DNA of 32,178 nucleotides, from assembly GCA_003223515.1 (NCBI GenBank), contig QHVI01000067.1, forward strand, positions 1 to 32,178. The letters are read 5' to 3'. The notes beneath the pieces are model-generated. The model ran no database searches. It was not told where the DNA came from and saw only the letters and a program-made list of their open reading frames with translations. This document shows, piece by piece, positions 1-8,712 of this stretch. Each line of letters begins with the position of its first letter. Position 1 is the first letter of the stretch. This stretch comes from Candidatus Angelobacter sp. Gp1-AA117 (GTDB taxonomy: Bacteria; Acidobacteriota; Terriglobia; Terriglobales; Acidobacteriaceae). The position numbers and the translations under genes are program-made.

Positions 1-356
1 CTGAGATCTCTTTCAAAATGTAGTGCAGACTCGGCCATCGTCTGAACTGATTCTGAAAGGGTTAGACCGTTTCTCGACCGCTTACTGACGAACTTCGGCT
101 AATGCCACTTACTTGAGCTTCGAGTGCTCATCCAGCTTGGCCGAGGGCGTGAAGGTCACCATGAGCCAAGCGCCGGAGGCGCGTAATTATTGAGCCCACG
201 TCGGCAGACGTGGGTAAAGGGTGAGGGATAAGCCAGAGCCCCGTAGGGGCGACACAGCTTTTACGCACGTTATGTAAGTGACATTAGCCGCCCTCGGCTG
301 CGGGAATGAATTTCGTCCCAAAACGGAGAAGAATTTGAACAACAGTAATAGAGATT
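1..356. other. Intergenic, hairpin-rich, no gene seen
   Basis: I see no convincing gene here. The short forward open frame near 278-535 has no family resemblance and runs antisense into the end of the propeller gene. The stretch holds three closely spaced inverted repeats (170-182, 195-213 and 238-250), described separately. The flank at 260-310 has no recognisable signal. Confidence 0.6.
170..250. repeat. Cluster of three REP-like hairpins
   Basis: Three perfect inverted repeats lie in 80 bases: GCGCC-gga-GGCGC (170-182), CCCACGT-cggca-g-ACGTGGG (195-213) and GCCCC-gta-GGGGC (238-250). Outer hairpins have three-base loops; the central one is a longer CCCAC/GTGGG stem preceded by AG and followed by T. 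The same order and shapes recur at 25396-25480 with different stem bases, so structure is kept while sequence varies. This resembles REP/BIME-type palindromic repeats; a structured RNA is possible but unproven. Confidence 0.6.
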
Positions 357-2564
357 CTATTTCGCTACATACCTTGCCGTGGCTGCGTTGTCGTAGCGGT
401 CATAGATCCGCACTACTACAACATGCTCTCCGCTGTATGAAGGCGCAGCCGAAGCCGGAAGCGGTGTTTTCGATGCTCCTCTGCTCCGCTTTGTCTCTGC
501 CTGCTGCTCTTCCAGTGATGGCGGAGGCGGCGTGAGCAGGTAATTGAAATCATAGTTCTCGGTTTTCGAGTCAGAGAGTTTCCCTACAGGCTCCAGGTAC
601 TGCCACTCGCCCGCGTCAATGGAATACTCAGCGCGCTTGATGACCGAAAAATCATCCGTAGCCTGGAAGGTCACATGCAACTGCTGTCCTTCAATCTTCG
701 CCGCCAGGTTAAGAATCCTCGGAGGAGTATTGTCCACCTCAAAGCGGGCGCTCTGGCGTTCGTCGGTGAGAGCGTCTTCGGGCGTGTGCGAAGGCGCATC
801 GCTGGCGGCCACTTTCAAGGTGTAGCTGCCATCAGGCAGCAGTCCCGATTCAAACGAGTAGAATTTATCGTTGATCCCGGATTTGAGCAGCTTCCACTCG
901 CGCTCATTGTCGCCGCGATAGTAGAGCGAATAGACCAGCTCATCGTCATTGTCGTCTTTGGCCGACCAGCGGACAGAAATATACCCGCGGTCGCGGTTAG
1001 CCGTGGGAGGCATATCGATACGGGGAGTAGGAATGATGGGGCCGAATCCGACGCTGACCGTGTCCATGCCGGAGGAGCGCGGCTGTGACTGGAAGCGCGC
1101 GCCTACCTGCACGGCAACATCCTCCACCACCGGCGCAACATTCTTGGATAAATAATTGATCCCAACTTCATCGATCTGGGTGGCTTGGTTAGCAGGCTTC
1201 AGGATGGCTCGCCACTGGATGAATCGGGCTGCGGGAATCTCCAGCCGCGCGTCTTTGCTGAGATCGATGCGCGCCCAGGGACTCCAGTTGCGGTCGGGAT
1301 TATCTACGTTGCCGCTGCGGGCAAACAGTTCGAAATTGCCATGGCCGCGGACCTCGGCGCGTCCCCAGCGGGAGAAGATATGAGTATCCTGCACATCACT
1401 TTCAAACATGCCTTCAGACTCGGGCGCATTGCCCATAAGAAACACTTTGCCCAGGTTGCTGCTCGAACAATACAGGCCATTCGGCGCCTTGGCGAAGGCC
1501 GTGATCTGGCTGGCGCTGCCCTTAAGCAGGTCAATAAAGGTACCGTCCTTCTCTATCGAGAAGATGCGCCCCTTGTTGCCGGTTCCGGCGATCAGGCGTC
1601 CGGCGGAATTGAAGGCCAGGGCGTAGATGATGTCATCTTTGGAAGACCAGAGCTTTTTCGGAGAACCATCGGGCGCGATCATGTACACGTCTGAGCCGGC
1701 CAGATTCACATTGAGAGGCGCGTTGCCCGGCGGTGGAGGCTGTTGCGTCGGCGGATTATTGGGCTGGCCCGGCACTGGGTGCTTATCACCGGTTCCTGCG
1801 GCAAAGATGTTTCCGGAAGCGTCCACGGCCAGCGCGGTGATCTCTTTTTTCTGTGCGCTGTAGAGTACGAAACCTTCGCCGCTGGGCATGATGCGGTAGA
1901 TCAGTCCGCTGCCGTCAGACCCGGCAATGAGGTTGCCGTGTGGATCAAAGGAGAGCACGCGTATGTGGGCCTCGTCTGACTTGAAAAACACTGCGCCCTG
2001 GCCGGTCTTCTCTACACGATAGATTTCGCCCCGGTCTCCGGTAGCGATGTAGAGGCGTCCCCCGGCATCAAAAGCCAAATCCCAGATGTATTTGGTTTTT
2101 GGGTCGAAGAAAACCTCAGAAGTGAACTCTGCCGGAGCTGCGGTGTTTCCGTTCGCAGAGGCGCGGGTCAGCCTGTAAACCTTTCCGTCAGGAGAGGTGG
2201 CCACGTAGACGGCGCCGTCTCTTCCAATAGCCATGGACTGCGCCTGCAGTTCCTTGGGCTCGAAGATCACGGTGCTCTTGCCGTCAGGAGTAATGCGGTA
2301 AACACGAGCCGGCGCTCCGGTGGCGGCATACACCGTGCCGTCTTTGTCGGCGGCAATCGACCAGATGAATGTAGACGGGCTGGTGTAGATAACCTTGAAA
2401 GCAGGGGCCAGTTCCAGCAGGCCGTTGCTGCTGACCGCCACACCTTTGGCGGTGCCCCGCTCGAAATCTTCGTAGCTGCTTTCTTTCCACAGACGAGTGC
2501 CTTGGGCAAAAGCAAGGCAGGAAAAACTCAAAAGAACAAGGAAAATACAGGCTTTCTTCATCAT
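357..2564 (-). CDS. Exported beta-propeller protein with C-terminal fibronectin-like region
   Basis: A protein of about 735 residues with a clear signal peptide (MMKKACIFLVLLSFSCLAFA). Residues about 40-400 carry repeated blade-like units such as DGTVYAATG, GRLYIATGDRGEIYRV and GRLIAGTGNKGRIFSI, typical of NHL/SMP-30-like beta-propellers. A proline-rich loop (PPTQQPPPP) interrupts one blade. The C-terminal third contains fibronectin III/Ig-like strands (ISVRWSAKDDNDDELVYSLYY; FEVDNTPPRI). No catalytic residues are recognised, so a periplasmic or secreted binding role is inferred. The frame extends seven codons upstream to a TTG at 2585, but the ATG at 2564 (followed by a second ATG) gives a standard signal peptide. 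It is transcribed alone. Confidence 0.75.
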   Translation of the reverse strand: MMKKACIFLVLLSFSCLAFAQGTRLWKESSYEDFERGTAKGVAVSSNGLLELAPAFKVIYTSPSTFIWSIAADKDGTVYAATGAPARVYRITPDGKSTVIFEPKELQAQSMAIGRDGAVYVATSPDGKVYRLTRASANGNTAAPAEFTSEVFFDPKTKYIWDLAFDAGGRLYIATGDRGEIYRVEKTGQGAVFFKSDEAHIRVLSFDPHGNLIAGSDGSGLIYRIMPSGEGFVLYSAQKKEITALAVDASGNIFAAGTGDKHPVPGQPNNPPTQQPPPPGNAPLNVNLAGSDVYMIAPDGSPKKLWSSKDDIIYALAFNSAGRLIAGTGNKGRIFSIEKDGTFIDLLKGSASQITAFAKAPNGLYCSSSNLGKVFLMGNAPESEGMFESDVQDTHIFSRWGRAEVRGHGNFELFARSGNVDNPDRNWSPWARIDLSKDARLEIPAARFIQWRAILKPANQATQIDEVGINYLSKNVAPVVEDVAVQVGARFQSQPRSSGMDTVSVGFGPIIPTPRIDMPPTANRDRGYISVRWSAKDDNDDELVYSLYYRGDNEREWKLLKSGINDKFYSFESGLLPDGSYTLKVAASDAPSHTPEDALTDERQSARFEVDNTPPRILNLAAKIEGQQLHVTFQATDDFSVIKRAEYSIDAGEWQYLEPVGKLSDSKTENYDFNYLLTPPPPSLEEQQAETKRSRGASKTPLPASAAPSYSGEHVVVVRIYDRYDNAATARYVAK

Positions 2565-2585
2565 TACCAGATTAACAGTTTGCAA

Positions 2586-2964
2586 GCGGTTTCAGAGCAG
2601 TCACAGGCACTGGTAAGATTTTGACAACCAGTTCCGCGCCATCCATAAGCAACCGGGATCTGCTACGTATCCAATCTCCCGGGTCTTCGGCGCACGCCCA
2701 TGTTTTTTTGTTCGACTTTACTGAATCTTCCGGTATAAATGCGCAGGGCGACCGTGTTGGAGATGCTGTGACCAGTGAGGTGAATGGGCTTCTTGCCGGT
2801 ACTGGATTTCTTCTGGCGTGCCGCTGACGCGGTTCACTGGCAGAAAAACTGAGTCTTATTGTGCAGACCAGTTTGGTTTCTGATGAATAGTTTTTAGCCC
2901 TTACAAGGTCAGCCGTTCGAATGTAGCATCATTAAAGATGCGAAAACGGTGCGAATAGGGCATT
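2586..2964. other. Intergenic, no gene seen
   Basis: Divergent spacer between the propeller gene and the antitoxin gene. An open frame at 2621-2827 has no recognisable family or ribosome site. The only feature I can point to is a short inverted repeat just before the antitoxin gene (2926-2941). Confidence 0.5.
2926..2941 (+). promoter_or_regulatory. Inverted repeat upstream of phd-like antitoxin (candidate operator)
   Basis: GCATC-attaaa-GATGC forms five-base arms around an AT-rich centre, 23 bases before the antitoxin ATG. An outer TTCG/CGAA pair brackets it loosely. Phd/YefM antitoxins repress their own operons at such palindromes, so an operator role is inferred from position and symmetry only. 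Confidence 0.35.
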
Positions 2965-3234
2965 ATGATTGATGTAACTCAAGACATTCACTCACTCACC
3001 ACATTCAAGCGAAATTCCTCTGAGTTGATGAAACAAATGAAGAAAACCGGCCGACCCTTGGTATTGACAGTGAATGGCAAAGCGGAAGCCGTGGTTCTCG
3101 ATGCCGCTGATTATCAGTTAGTGGCTGAGCAACTCGATGCAATAGCAGGTATTCGCAGGGGGTTAGACGAAGTCAAAAGAGGTTTGGGGCAGGATTTTGA
3201 AGAGGTGTTTGATGAACTCGAACGCGAGGCCTGA
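2965..3234 (+). CDS. Type II antitoxin, Phd/YefM family
   Basis: An 89-residue protein with the Phd/YefM pattern: an N-terminal DNA-binding part that positions a conserved segment (LTTFKRNSSELMKQMKKTGR), then PLVLTVNGKAEAVVLDAADYQ, then an acidic helical tail that normally wraps the toxin. It should bind and neutralise the toxin encoded 3 bases downstream and repress the operon. An AGGG ribosome site lies 5 bases before the ATG. Length is typical. Because the partner toxin is frameshifted, this copy may be an orphan or only a residual repressor. Confidence 0.9.
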   Translation: MIDVTQDIHSLTTFKRNSSELMKQMKKTGRPLVLTVNGKAEAVVLDAADYQLVAEQLDAIAGIRRGLDEVKRGLGQDFEEVFDELEREA

Positions 3235-3237
3235 GAT

Positions 3238-3569
3238 TTGGCGGCATATCGTGTAATTATCACGCCCGGTGCGAAAAGCGATTTGCGTGCTATTTGCAGG
3301 TATATCCGCAGACATGCTCCCCAAGCTGCTAAAGTTTGGCTCAAAGGAGTGCACCAGAGTATAAAGAGCCTCAAGCAATACCCCGAACGTGCGGCATTAG
3401 CGCCAGAGAGTTTCGCATTTCACGAGCCTGTTCGTGAATTATTCTATGGGCAAGGTAATCGCGGGACATACCGAATCCTCTTCGTCATTCGTCATGCATT
3501 CATCCATGTGTTCATGTCCGGCATGGATCGAGGTTGCCATTGGGCCAAAACTCAGAAGAAGACGAATAA
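3238..3569 (+). pseudogene. ParE/RelE-family toxin, frameshifted near its C-terminus
   Basis: The frame starts at TTG 3238, 8 bases after a GAGG ribosome site inside the antitoxin gene. It reads as a ParE/RelE toxin (YRVIITPGAKSDLRAICRYI; GTYRILFVIRHAFIHVF). At about 3513-3521 homology leaves this frame. From 3522 the frame beginning one base earlier reads HGSRLPLGQNSEEDE and stops at 3569, the expected ParE end, giving about 110 residues. Without the shift the frame runs to 3696 with family-unlike sequence and overlaps the convergent peptidase gene. Restoring one base, for example an extra G near 3521, would repair it. No slippery heptamer is seen, so an inactivating deletion or an assembly error is more likely than programmed frameshifting. 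Confidence 0.8.
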
Positions 3570-3617
3570 TGTATCGCCAAGACAATGTGAACCGCATTGT
3601 TCGTGCGGCTCAGAGAT

Positions 3618-3630
3618 GGTGCTGAGCACC
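3618..3630. repeat. Short perfect palindrome between convergent genes
   Basis: GGTGCT-g-AGCACC lies 37 bases past the stop of the S55 peptidase gene on the minus strand. No T-run follows it, so it is not a standard intrinsic terminator; it could still protect or end a transcript. Confidence 0.25.
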
Positions 3631-3666
3631 GTCGCTCACGTTCAGATTTGTGCGTTGCGCTGCCTG

Positions 3667-5496
3667 CTACTTGATCGTCAAACTGATCACCTGTGAGCCG
3701 TTCACTACGTAGCCCACCGGCATAGACGATTCGTTCACCGCCGATTCACCCAGCACAACCATCTCCTGAGTGGCGCGCATGCCTTCCATCACGTTCATCA
3801 CGGAAAGCGGCACGGCGGGCATCACCTTGTCTTCGACTGTGGCTTGCGGGTTGGCCTCCAGCAGCGAGACATAGAGATGATCGTTGAGGTGCTCTTTGTT
3901 GAGCAGTTCAATGGTTGAGTTCAGATCGAGCTTCTGGCTCACAGCAGGACTCAGGCGGCCTTTGCGGTCCAGCGTTTCTGCATCGCTTACCAGGATGCGT
4001 AGAGTGCCTTTCGGAGCAGAGGTAGGAACTTTTACCGGAATCTGGCGCACGATGCGCTCTCCACGATAGGGCCGCAGCACGGCTTCAATCATGATTTCGT
4101 CGCCGGGGCGGGCTTCGGTCACATCGGTGCGGGCGCTTTCCAGGGCGGCCGAGCGGCGGTCTTTTTCGAGATTGAACTCCAGTGACACGCCGCTGATATC
4201 GGGCGTCTCGAAAGGATTGCCGAAGATGCGGTTGAAGTGATCGCCAACGGCAATGGCCACGGCGAAGGCAGTCGGCATGCTCTCCACCGGGGAGAACATG
4301 TTGGTCATGCGCACCGCCGGATAACCATTCACCTGGATGTGGCCGTTCATGTTGTAGGTGGTCTCTTCACCGTACTGGTTCATGCCCTGCAGGGCATTGA
4401 AGACCGTAGCCATCATCATGAGCGGCGTCATCTTGGCGTTGTTCAGTACTTCATAGTGAAACTCTTTGGGGCCGGTCGGGCCATGAATAGTGAGCTTCAC
4501 CGGAATCATCTCCGGCTGCTTGTTGAAGCGGCCAAGAATACCGGTATGGCGATCCTGCACGAAGGCCCCGATGGGCTCTGTTGTGTTGACGATCTTGAAA
4601 GAGTTGAGCGGTGACGCGAGCGTAGCCACCACGGTGGCTTTGGTCATGGGCATGTCCACCATGCCGTATTGCAGCAGCGGATGTCCGCAGGCCAGCAGGT
4701 GGTCTTTATCCATGTAGGTCACGGTGCAGGTGGCAGCGGCGTCCATGTCGCCACGCACCAGCACGGCGCTCACCGCAGAGCCGGGAACGATCGGTTCCGG
4801 CTGCTTCTCGCCGCTTGCGCCGCCCACACCCATCACCGGGGTGATTCCAGCGGCGGCAAACTTGTCGGCAAACAGCTTGACGGCTGATTCGGTAAAGCCG
4901 TTAAAAACGAAAGGCGCCTCAATCGGCTGAAGTAGCTGTGAGTAATTCTGCATTCCACTGAAATCGTCAGCGCCGGGGCCGCTGGTCTTGGCCATAGATG
5001 CCGGGCGCTTCGCAGACGAAACCGGCATCGCCGGAGGAACGCTGCGGTCGAATTCGTTGATCTCCATCATCTGGGTAATGGGAGTCACGCCGGCAATAGC
5101 GTCTTTCGAAAATTGGCCGATGCGGAAGGCGATTGCGCCCAGAAGCTTGCCGCCGATATAAACAGGGCTTCCGCTCATGCCCGCCACCACGCCGGTGTAT
5201 TCCGGTTTTTCGCCCAGCAGGCGCTCCAGCACCACGTCACTCTTGGGACCATTCATGTTCCGCAGGACACCCAGCACCTCTACATCCATGGGCTCGGGCT
5301 TGGTGCCTTGAAATACCGTGTAGGCCACGCCTTTCATGCCCGCATGGACATCATCAACGGTGAGAAACTGGGTCTGCGCAACTTGTTGCTGGGAGGCAGG
5401 GTTGTTACCGGAGCGGGTCTGGGCAAAACTCAGGCCCGCGAAAAGGACTGCGGAGCTTAGGAACAAGACAGCTTTTTTCATGCGACTGACAACCAT
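3667..5496 (-). CDS. Exported SpoIVB-like serine peptidase (family S55)
   Basis: A 609-residue protein with an N-terminal signal sequence (MKKAVLFLSSAVLFAGLSFA). Residues 43-150 match the S55/SpoIVB core: VDDVHAGMKGVAYTVFQG, then GVVAGMSGSPVYIGGKLLGA with the likely nucleophile Ser110, then IAGVTPI. A second conserved block, HLLACGHPLLQYG, puts the likely catalytic His at about 272. In SpoIVB the His precedes the Ser, so the order here looks permuted. The C-terminal half has no recognised fold. GGAGG stands 7 bases before the ATG at 5496, which fixes this start over the Met five codons downstream. SpoIVB cleaves a sporulation regulator in Bacillus; the substrate here is unknown and probably periplasmic. 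Confidence 0.82.
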   Translation of the reverse strand: MVVSRMKKAVLFLSSAVLFAGLSFAQTRSGNNPASQQQVAQTQFLTVDDVHAGMKGVAYTVFQGTKPEPMDVEVLGVLRNMNGPKSDVVLERLLGEKPEYTGVVAGMSGSPVYIGGKLLGAIAFRIGQFSKDAIAGVTPITQMMEINEFDRSVPPAMPVSSAKRPASMAKTSGPGADDFSGMQNYSQLLQPIEAPFVFNGFTESAVKLFADKFAAAGITPVMGVGGASGEKQPEPIVPGSAVSAVLVRGDMDAAATCTVTYMDKDHLLACGHPLLQYGMVDMPMTKATVVATLASPLNSFKIVNTTEPIGAFVQDRHTGILGRFNKQPEMIPVKLTIHGPTGPKEFHYEVLNNAKMTPLMMMATVFNALQGMNQYGEETTYNMNGHIQVNGYPAVRMTNMFSPVESMPTAFAVAIAVGDHFNRIFGNPFETPDISGVSLEFNLEKDRRSAALESARTDVTEARPGDEIMIEAVLRPYRGERIVRQIPVKVPTSAPKGTLRILVSDAETLDRKGRLSPAVSQKLDLNSTIELLNKEHLNDHLYVSLLEANPQATVEDKVMPAVPLSVMNVMEGMRATQEMVVLGESAVNESSMPVGYVVNGSQVISLTIK

Positions 5497-5585
5497 TCGA
5501 ACGCCTCCGCTGGACTAAAATGACACTAAATGGGGAGAGTTCGCCAACTATACTAATGGAGAAACTCTGAAAAGGGCAGCTAAGA

Positions 5586-6584
5586 ATGTGCTTAACACGG
5601 ACTTTGGTACTGTCTAAACCCTTTACCCTAGGCGGCCATTCGGCTGCCGTGGTAAGCACGCTCATCCTTGCCCTGATGCTGGCAACACCTCTGTTCGGTC
5701 AATCCAATCCAGCCCCCTCACCGGATTATTCCGTCCATATCAATGTTCCGGTCGTGACCCTCGATGTTGCCGTGCAAAATCAGGAGGGGTTATTCATTCC
5801 AGGATTAAGCAGGGAGAACTTTCGCATCCTGGAAGACGGCGTGCCACAGACGATCACCAGTTTCAGTTTCCGGCAAAGCCATGTCAGCATCGTGCTGCTG
5901 GTGGAGTATTCCGCCGGGGGCTCCGGGCTGCAAGACAACGCGATGGTGGCGGCACAGGGATTCATCGGGGCGATGAAGGAAGACGACTGGACGGCCCTGA
6001 TTCTGTTCGACAAGAAATCGCGCATCTTGCAGGACTTCACGCAGGACAAGCAGGCTCTTTATGCTTCCTTGCGGCAGGCGCGCGTTCCACTCTCGCGGGA
6101 GATCAACCTGTTTGATTCTCTGGATGACACGCTCACTCGCATGGAAGGCGTGGAAGGCCCCAAATATATCATCCTGATCGCCAGCGGGCTTGATACCTTC
6201 AGCGGCCGGACGCTTGACCAGACGCTGGACAAGATCAAGCTGGAAAAAGACACCATCATCTATTCCATAGACACGGCTCAGGGACTGGGTCATAGGCAGG
6301 GCGAGAATCAAATGAGAGTTTTCGCGCGGCTGAGCGGCGGCAAAATGTTTTTTGCTTCGTCCATCCAGGATTATGCCGATGTCTTTCGGGATATTGCCCA
6401 GGGCATCCGCAGCCGTTATAGCATCTCGTATCATTCCACGCACAGGGCCCAGGATGGCTCCTGGCACAAGATTCAGGTGGAGGTAACCCCGCCGCCCGGA
6501 GTGAAGGTGAAATACCAGGTGACCGCCCGTGAAGGTTACCGGGCCAGGCTGCCGCTGGAGGTCCATGCTGTTGGGTCTAAATGA
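5586..6584 (+). CDS. VWFA-related Acidobacterial domain protein, copy 1
   Basis: A 332-residue exported or anchored protein: hydrophobic segment at about 20-38, then the Acidobacteria-type VWFA-related domain. Hallmarks are VHINVPVVTLDVAV, a RENFRILEDGVPQTITSF block at 76-93, KYIILIASGLDTFSGRTLDQ at 193-212, and the terminal RYSISYH and VKYQVTAREGYRA motifs. The metal site that should read DxSxS is EYSAGGS (107-113), so metal binding is doubtful. It is followed by a clear paralogue 70 bases downstream. The function of the family is unknown; a periplasmic or surface adhesion or scaffold role is a guess. It is transcribed divergently from the S55 peptidase gene across 89 bases. Confidence 0.88.
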   Translation: MCLTRTLVLSKPFTLGGHSAAVVSTLILALMLATPLFGQSNPAPSPDYSVHINVPVVTLDVAVQNQEGLFIPGLSRENFRILEDGVPQTITSFSFRQSHVSIVLLVEYSAGGSGLQDNAMVAAQGFIGAMKEDDWTALILFDKKSRILQDFTQDKQALYASLRQARVPLSREINLFDSLDDTLTRMEGVEGPKYIILIASGLDTFSGRTLDQTLDKIKLEKDTIIYSIDTAQGLGHRQGENQMRVFARLSGGKMFFASSIQDYADVFRDIAQGIRSRYSISYHSTHRAQDGSWHKIQVEVTPPPGVKVKYQVTAREGYRARLPLEVHAVGSK

Positions 6585-6654
6585 TTTACGAATATTCAGG
6601 TGCTCTTACCGCATCTAACAGAGAAAGAACAATTTTGAAAGAGGCCGCCCCATC

Positions 6655-7872
6655 ATGCTGCCAAAATCGTTGAAGTCATTTATCCCGCAGATTTGCGTAC
6701 TTGCAATTATTTTCGCGCTGGCGTGCTCCGTGGCTCTGGCTCAGAACCAGCAGCAGGGCCAGTCGAACACCAACACGCAGCAACCGAACCAGCAGAACAC
6801 CACTCCTGAGGCGGGTGGTCCGCAGGGCGATATCGGCCCGATTGCGGTGCCCAAAAAGAAAACAGAAGAACCAAAAAAAGAGGAAGCCCCCAAACCGCCC
6901 AAAAAAGTTGAGGGCATGCCGGACTTTTCTATCCGCGTGAACGTGCCCCTGGTCACGCTGGATGTGGGTGTACTCGCCAAAGATGGCGGTTTTATTCCCG
7001 GCCTCAGGAAAGAAAATTTCAAAGTTCTCGAAGATGGGGTTCCCCAGACCATCACTGATTTCGGGCAGATTCAGGCGCCGATCACCGCGGTCATGCTGGT
7101 GGAATTTGCCAATAACGATATCTTCTACCAGTTCGCCTATGACTCGCTGGTGGCTTCCTACACCTTTGCCACCGGACTCAAAAAAGATGACTGGATCGCG
7201 CTGATCTCCTATGACATCAAGGCGCACATCCTGCAGGACTTTACCCAGGACAAACGCGCAATTGGCGGCGCATTGAGCACCTTGCGTCCGGGCATGGCGA
7301 TGTCCGCCGAAACCAACCTCTTTGACGCGCTTTACGAAACGCTCGACCGGCTGGAGTCGGTGGAAGGACGCAAATACATCATCCTGGTTTCCAGCGGACG
7401 GGACACCTTCAGCAAGCGCACCCTCGACCAGATCCTCAAAAAGGTGCAGGCCTCCAAGGACATCGTGATTTATTCCATCAGCACCGGACAGGCTATGCGT
7501 AACTGGGCTGAGACGCACGGTTACATGCGCTATCTCTGCCCCATCACCGATTTCAACTGCGGCATGACCTTCAACCAGGCCGATAACCAGATGAAGACCT
7601 TTGCCAAGTACACCGGCGGCAAATATTATGCTCCGCTTTTCGAGGGCAGCTTCAGAGACGCCTTTGTCGATATTGCCAACACCATCAGGAACCAGTACAG
7701 CATCTCGTACCATCCCACCAACCGCACCCAGGATGGCTCTTACCGCAAGCTCAAGGTCGAACTCGTAGGCCCGGATGGCCAGCCTTTGAAGATGAAAAAC
7801 GAAAAAGGCAAAGACGTGAAATACCAGGTCATCGCAAGGGAAGGTTACAAGGCGAAGCAGGAAGTCGAATAA
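6655..7872 (+). CDS. VWFA-related Acidobacterial domain protein, copy 2
   Basis: A 405-residue paralogue of the preceding gene. A signal peptide (to about residue 29, ending VALAQ) is followed by a Gln/Asn-rich stretch (30-50) and a Lys/Pro/Glu-rich linker (65-86), then the same domain: IRVNVPLVTLDVGV, KENFKVLEDGVPQTI, KYIILVSSGRDTFSKRTLDQ, QYSISYHPTNRTQDGSYRKL. It has an insertion of about 25 residues with two cysteines (CPITDFNC, about 295-302) absent from copy 1, and a longer C-terminal loop. The MIDAS position reads EFANND, further from DxSxS than copy 1. An AAGAGG-like ribosome site precedes the ATG. The pair looks like a tandem duplication that has diverged. Confidence 0.88.
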   Translation: MLPKSLKSFIPQICVLAIIFALACSVALAQNQQQGQSNTNTQQPNQQNTTPEAGGPQGDIGPIAVPKKKTEEPKKEEAPKPPKKVEGMPDFSIRVNVPLVTLDVGVLAKDGGFIPGLRKENFKVLEDGVPQTITDFGQIQAPITAVMLVEFANNDIFYQFAYDSLVASYTFATGLKKDDWIALISYDIKAHILQDFTQDKRAIGGALSTLRPGMAMSAETNLFDALYETLDRLESVEGRKYIILVSSGRDTFSKRTLDQILKKVQASKDIVIYSISTGQAMRNWAETHGYMRYLCPITDFNCGMTFNQADNQMKTFAKYTGGKYYAPLFEGSFRDAFVDIANTIRNQYSISYHPTNRTQDGSYRKLKVELVGPDGQPLKMKNEKGKDVKYQVIAREGYKAKQEVE

Positions 7873-7883
7873 TCGGGAGTTCT

Positions 7884-7957
7884 GGTGATCGGTGGATCGG
7901 GTGATCTGAATTTCTCGCTTGCAACCTTTGCGCCCTTGGCGTCCTTTGCGGTGAAAT
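7884..7957. repeat. Dispersed intergenic repeats (GATC-type and TTTGCG-type)
   Basis: At 7884-7906 there are three near-copies of a GGTGATC-like unit. At 7925-7957 follows a member of the CCTTTGCG...CCTTTGCGGT family, which also occurs at about 8799, 8928, 13329, 16268, 17961, 29397 and, inverted, 32112. It fills most of the gap between the convergent VWFA and ZIP genes. Confidence 0.65.
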
Positions 7958-7983
7958 CTAGAGAGCGTTTTGGCCGCGATTGG

Positions 7984-8712
7984 TTACCCGAAGAGGTGAT
8001 GCAGCACAAACAATACACCAACGCCAATGAACACCAGGACGGCCATAGCGATCCCCGGCTCTTTATTTACTTCAGGAATCAGATCAGAAGCAGCTACATA
8101 GAGTGTCACGCCCGCGGAGAGTGGCAGGCCCGCAGCGACTGAGCGCGAAAATACGGCCATGGTGAGCACGCCGGCAAGGGTAGCTGCACCCAGCAGCGCT
8201 GAAGCCGCCCACGCCACACGCTTGCTTCGGCCGCTGGCAATCATGATCGAGGCGGCTGTAAAGCCTTCCGGAACTTTGTGCAGAAACACGGCCAGAAAAA
8301 TCACCCAGCCCAGCCAGCTTGAAACCAGAAAGCCCGAAGCAATGGCAATGCCGTCGAAAAATGTGTGAATGGCCAGCCCGAACAGCACCGAATAGCCTTT
8401 ATGGGCGGCAACGAATTCTTCTTCGTGCGTCTCCTCGCCAAAATGAAAATGCGGGGTGATGGTGTGTTCAAACAGGTGGACAAGAAAATATCCGGCCATG
8501 ATCAGCAGCGAGGCTTTGCGCGGGTCAGTAAGCTGAAAGCTTTCCGGCACCATCTCCAGCAGGGCTGTGGCCAGCATGAACCCTGAGCCCAGTGCTACGA
8601 AATAACGCAGGTAGCGGCGCTCCCAGTGCTTCTGCACGATTACGGCGCCTCCAAAGCCATTGGCGGCTGCCGCAGTGAGACCGAGCAGTAGGCTGAGCAA
8701 AATAGGGTTCAT
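7984..8712 (-). CDS. ZIP-family divalent metal transporter
   Basis: A 242-residue inner-membrane protein with about eight hydrophobic helices, typical of bacterial ZIP permeases, which import Zn2+ and sometimes other divalent metals. The metal-site helices are clear: HTFFDGIAIASG with His116 and Asp120, and HKVPEGF with His145 and Glu149. The loop between helices 3 and 4 carries several His and acidic residues (HTITPHFHFGEETHEEE, 83-99), the usual metal-sensing or delivery loop. It stands alone; I saw no clear Zur-type operator upstream. The end sequence (VLFVLHHLFG) closes on a helix, so the gene is complete. Substrate identity is inferred from the family. Confidence 0.9.
   Translation of the reverse strand: MNPILLSLLLGLTAAAANGFGGAVIVQKHWERRYLRYFVALGSGFMLATALLEMVPESFQLTDPRKASLLIMAGYFLVHLFEHTITPHFHFGEETHEEEFVAAHKGYSVLFGLAIHTFFDGIAIASGFLVSSWLGWVIFLAVFLHKVPEGFTAASIMIASGRSKRVAWAASALLGAATLAGVLTMAVFSRSVAAGLPLSAGVTLYVAASDLIPEVNKEPGIAMAVLVFIGVGVLFVLHHLFG

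Noticed and set aside
2621-2827. Forward open frame of 68 codons in the 2.6 kb spacer
   Set aside because: No ribosome site, no family resemblance; the opposite strand is no better.
3510-3525. Programmed -1 frameshift in the ParE-type toxin
   Set aside because: No X XXY YYZ slippery heptamer and no following stem; a simple deletion or sequence error fits better.
6676-7713. Minus-strand open frame of 345 codons
   Set aside because: Antisense to the second VWFA-related gene, which has clear family motifs; the product has none.
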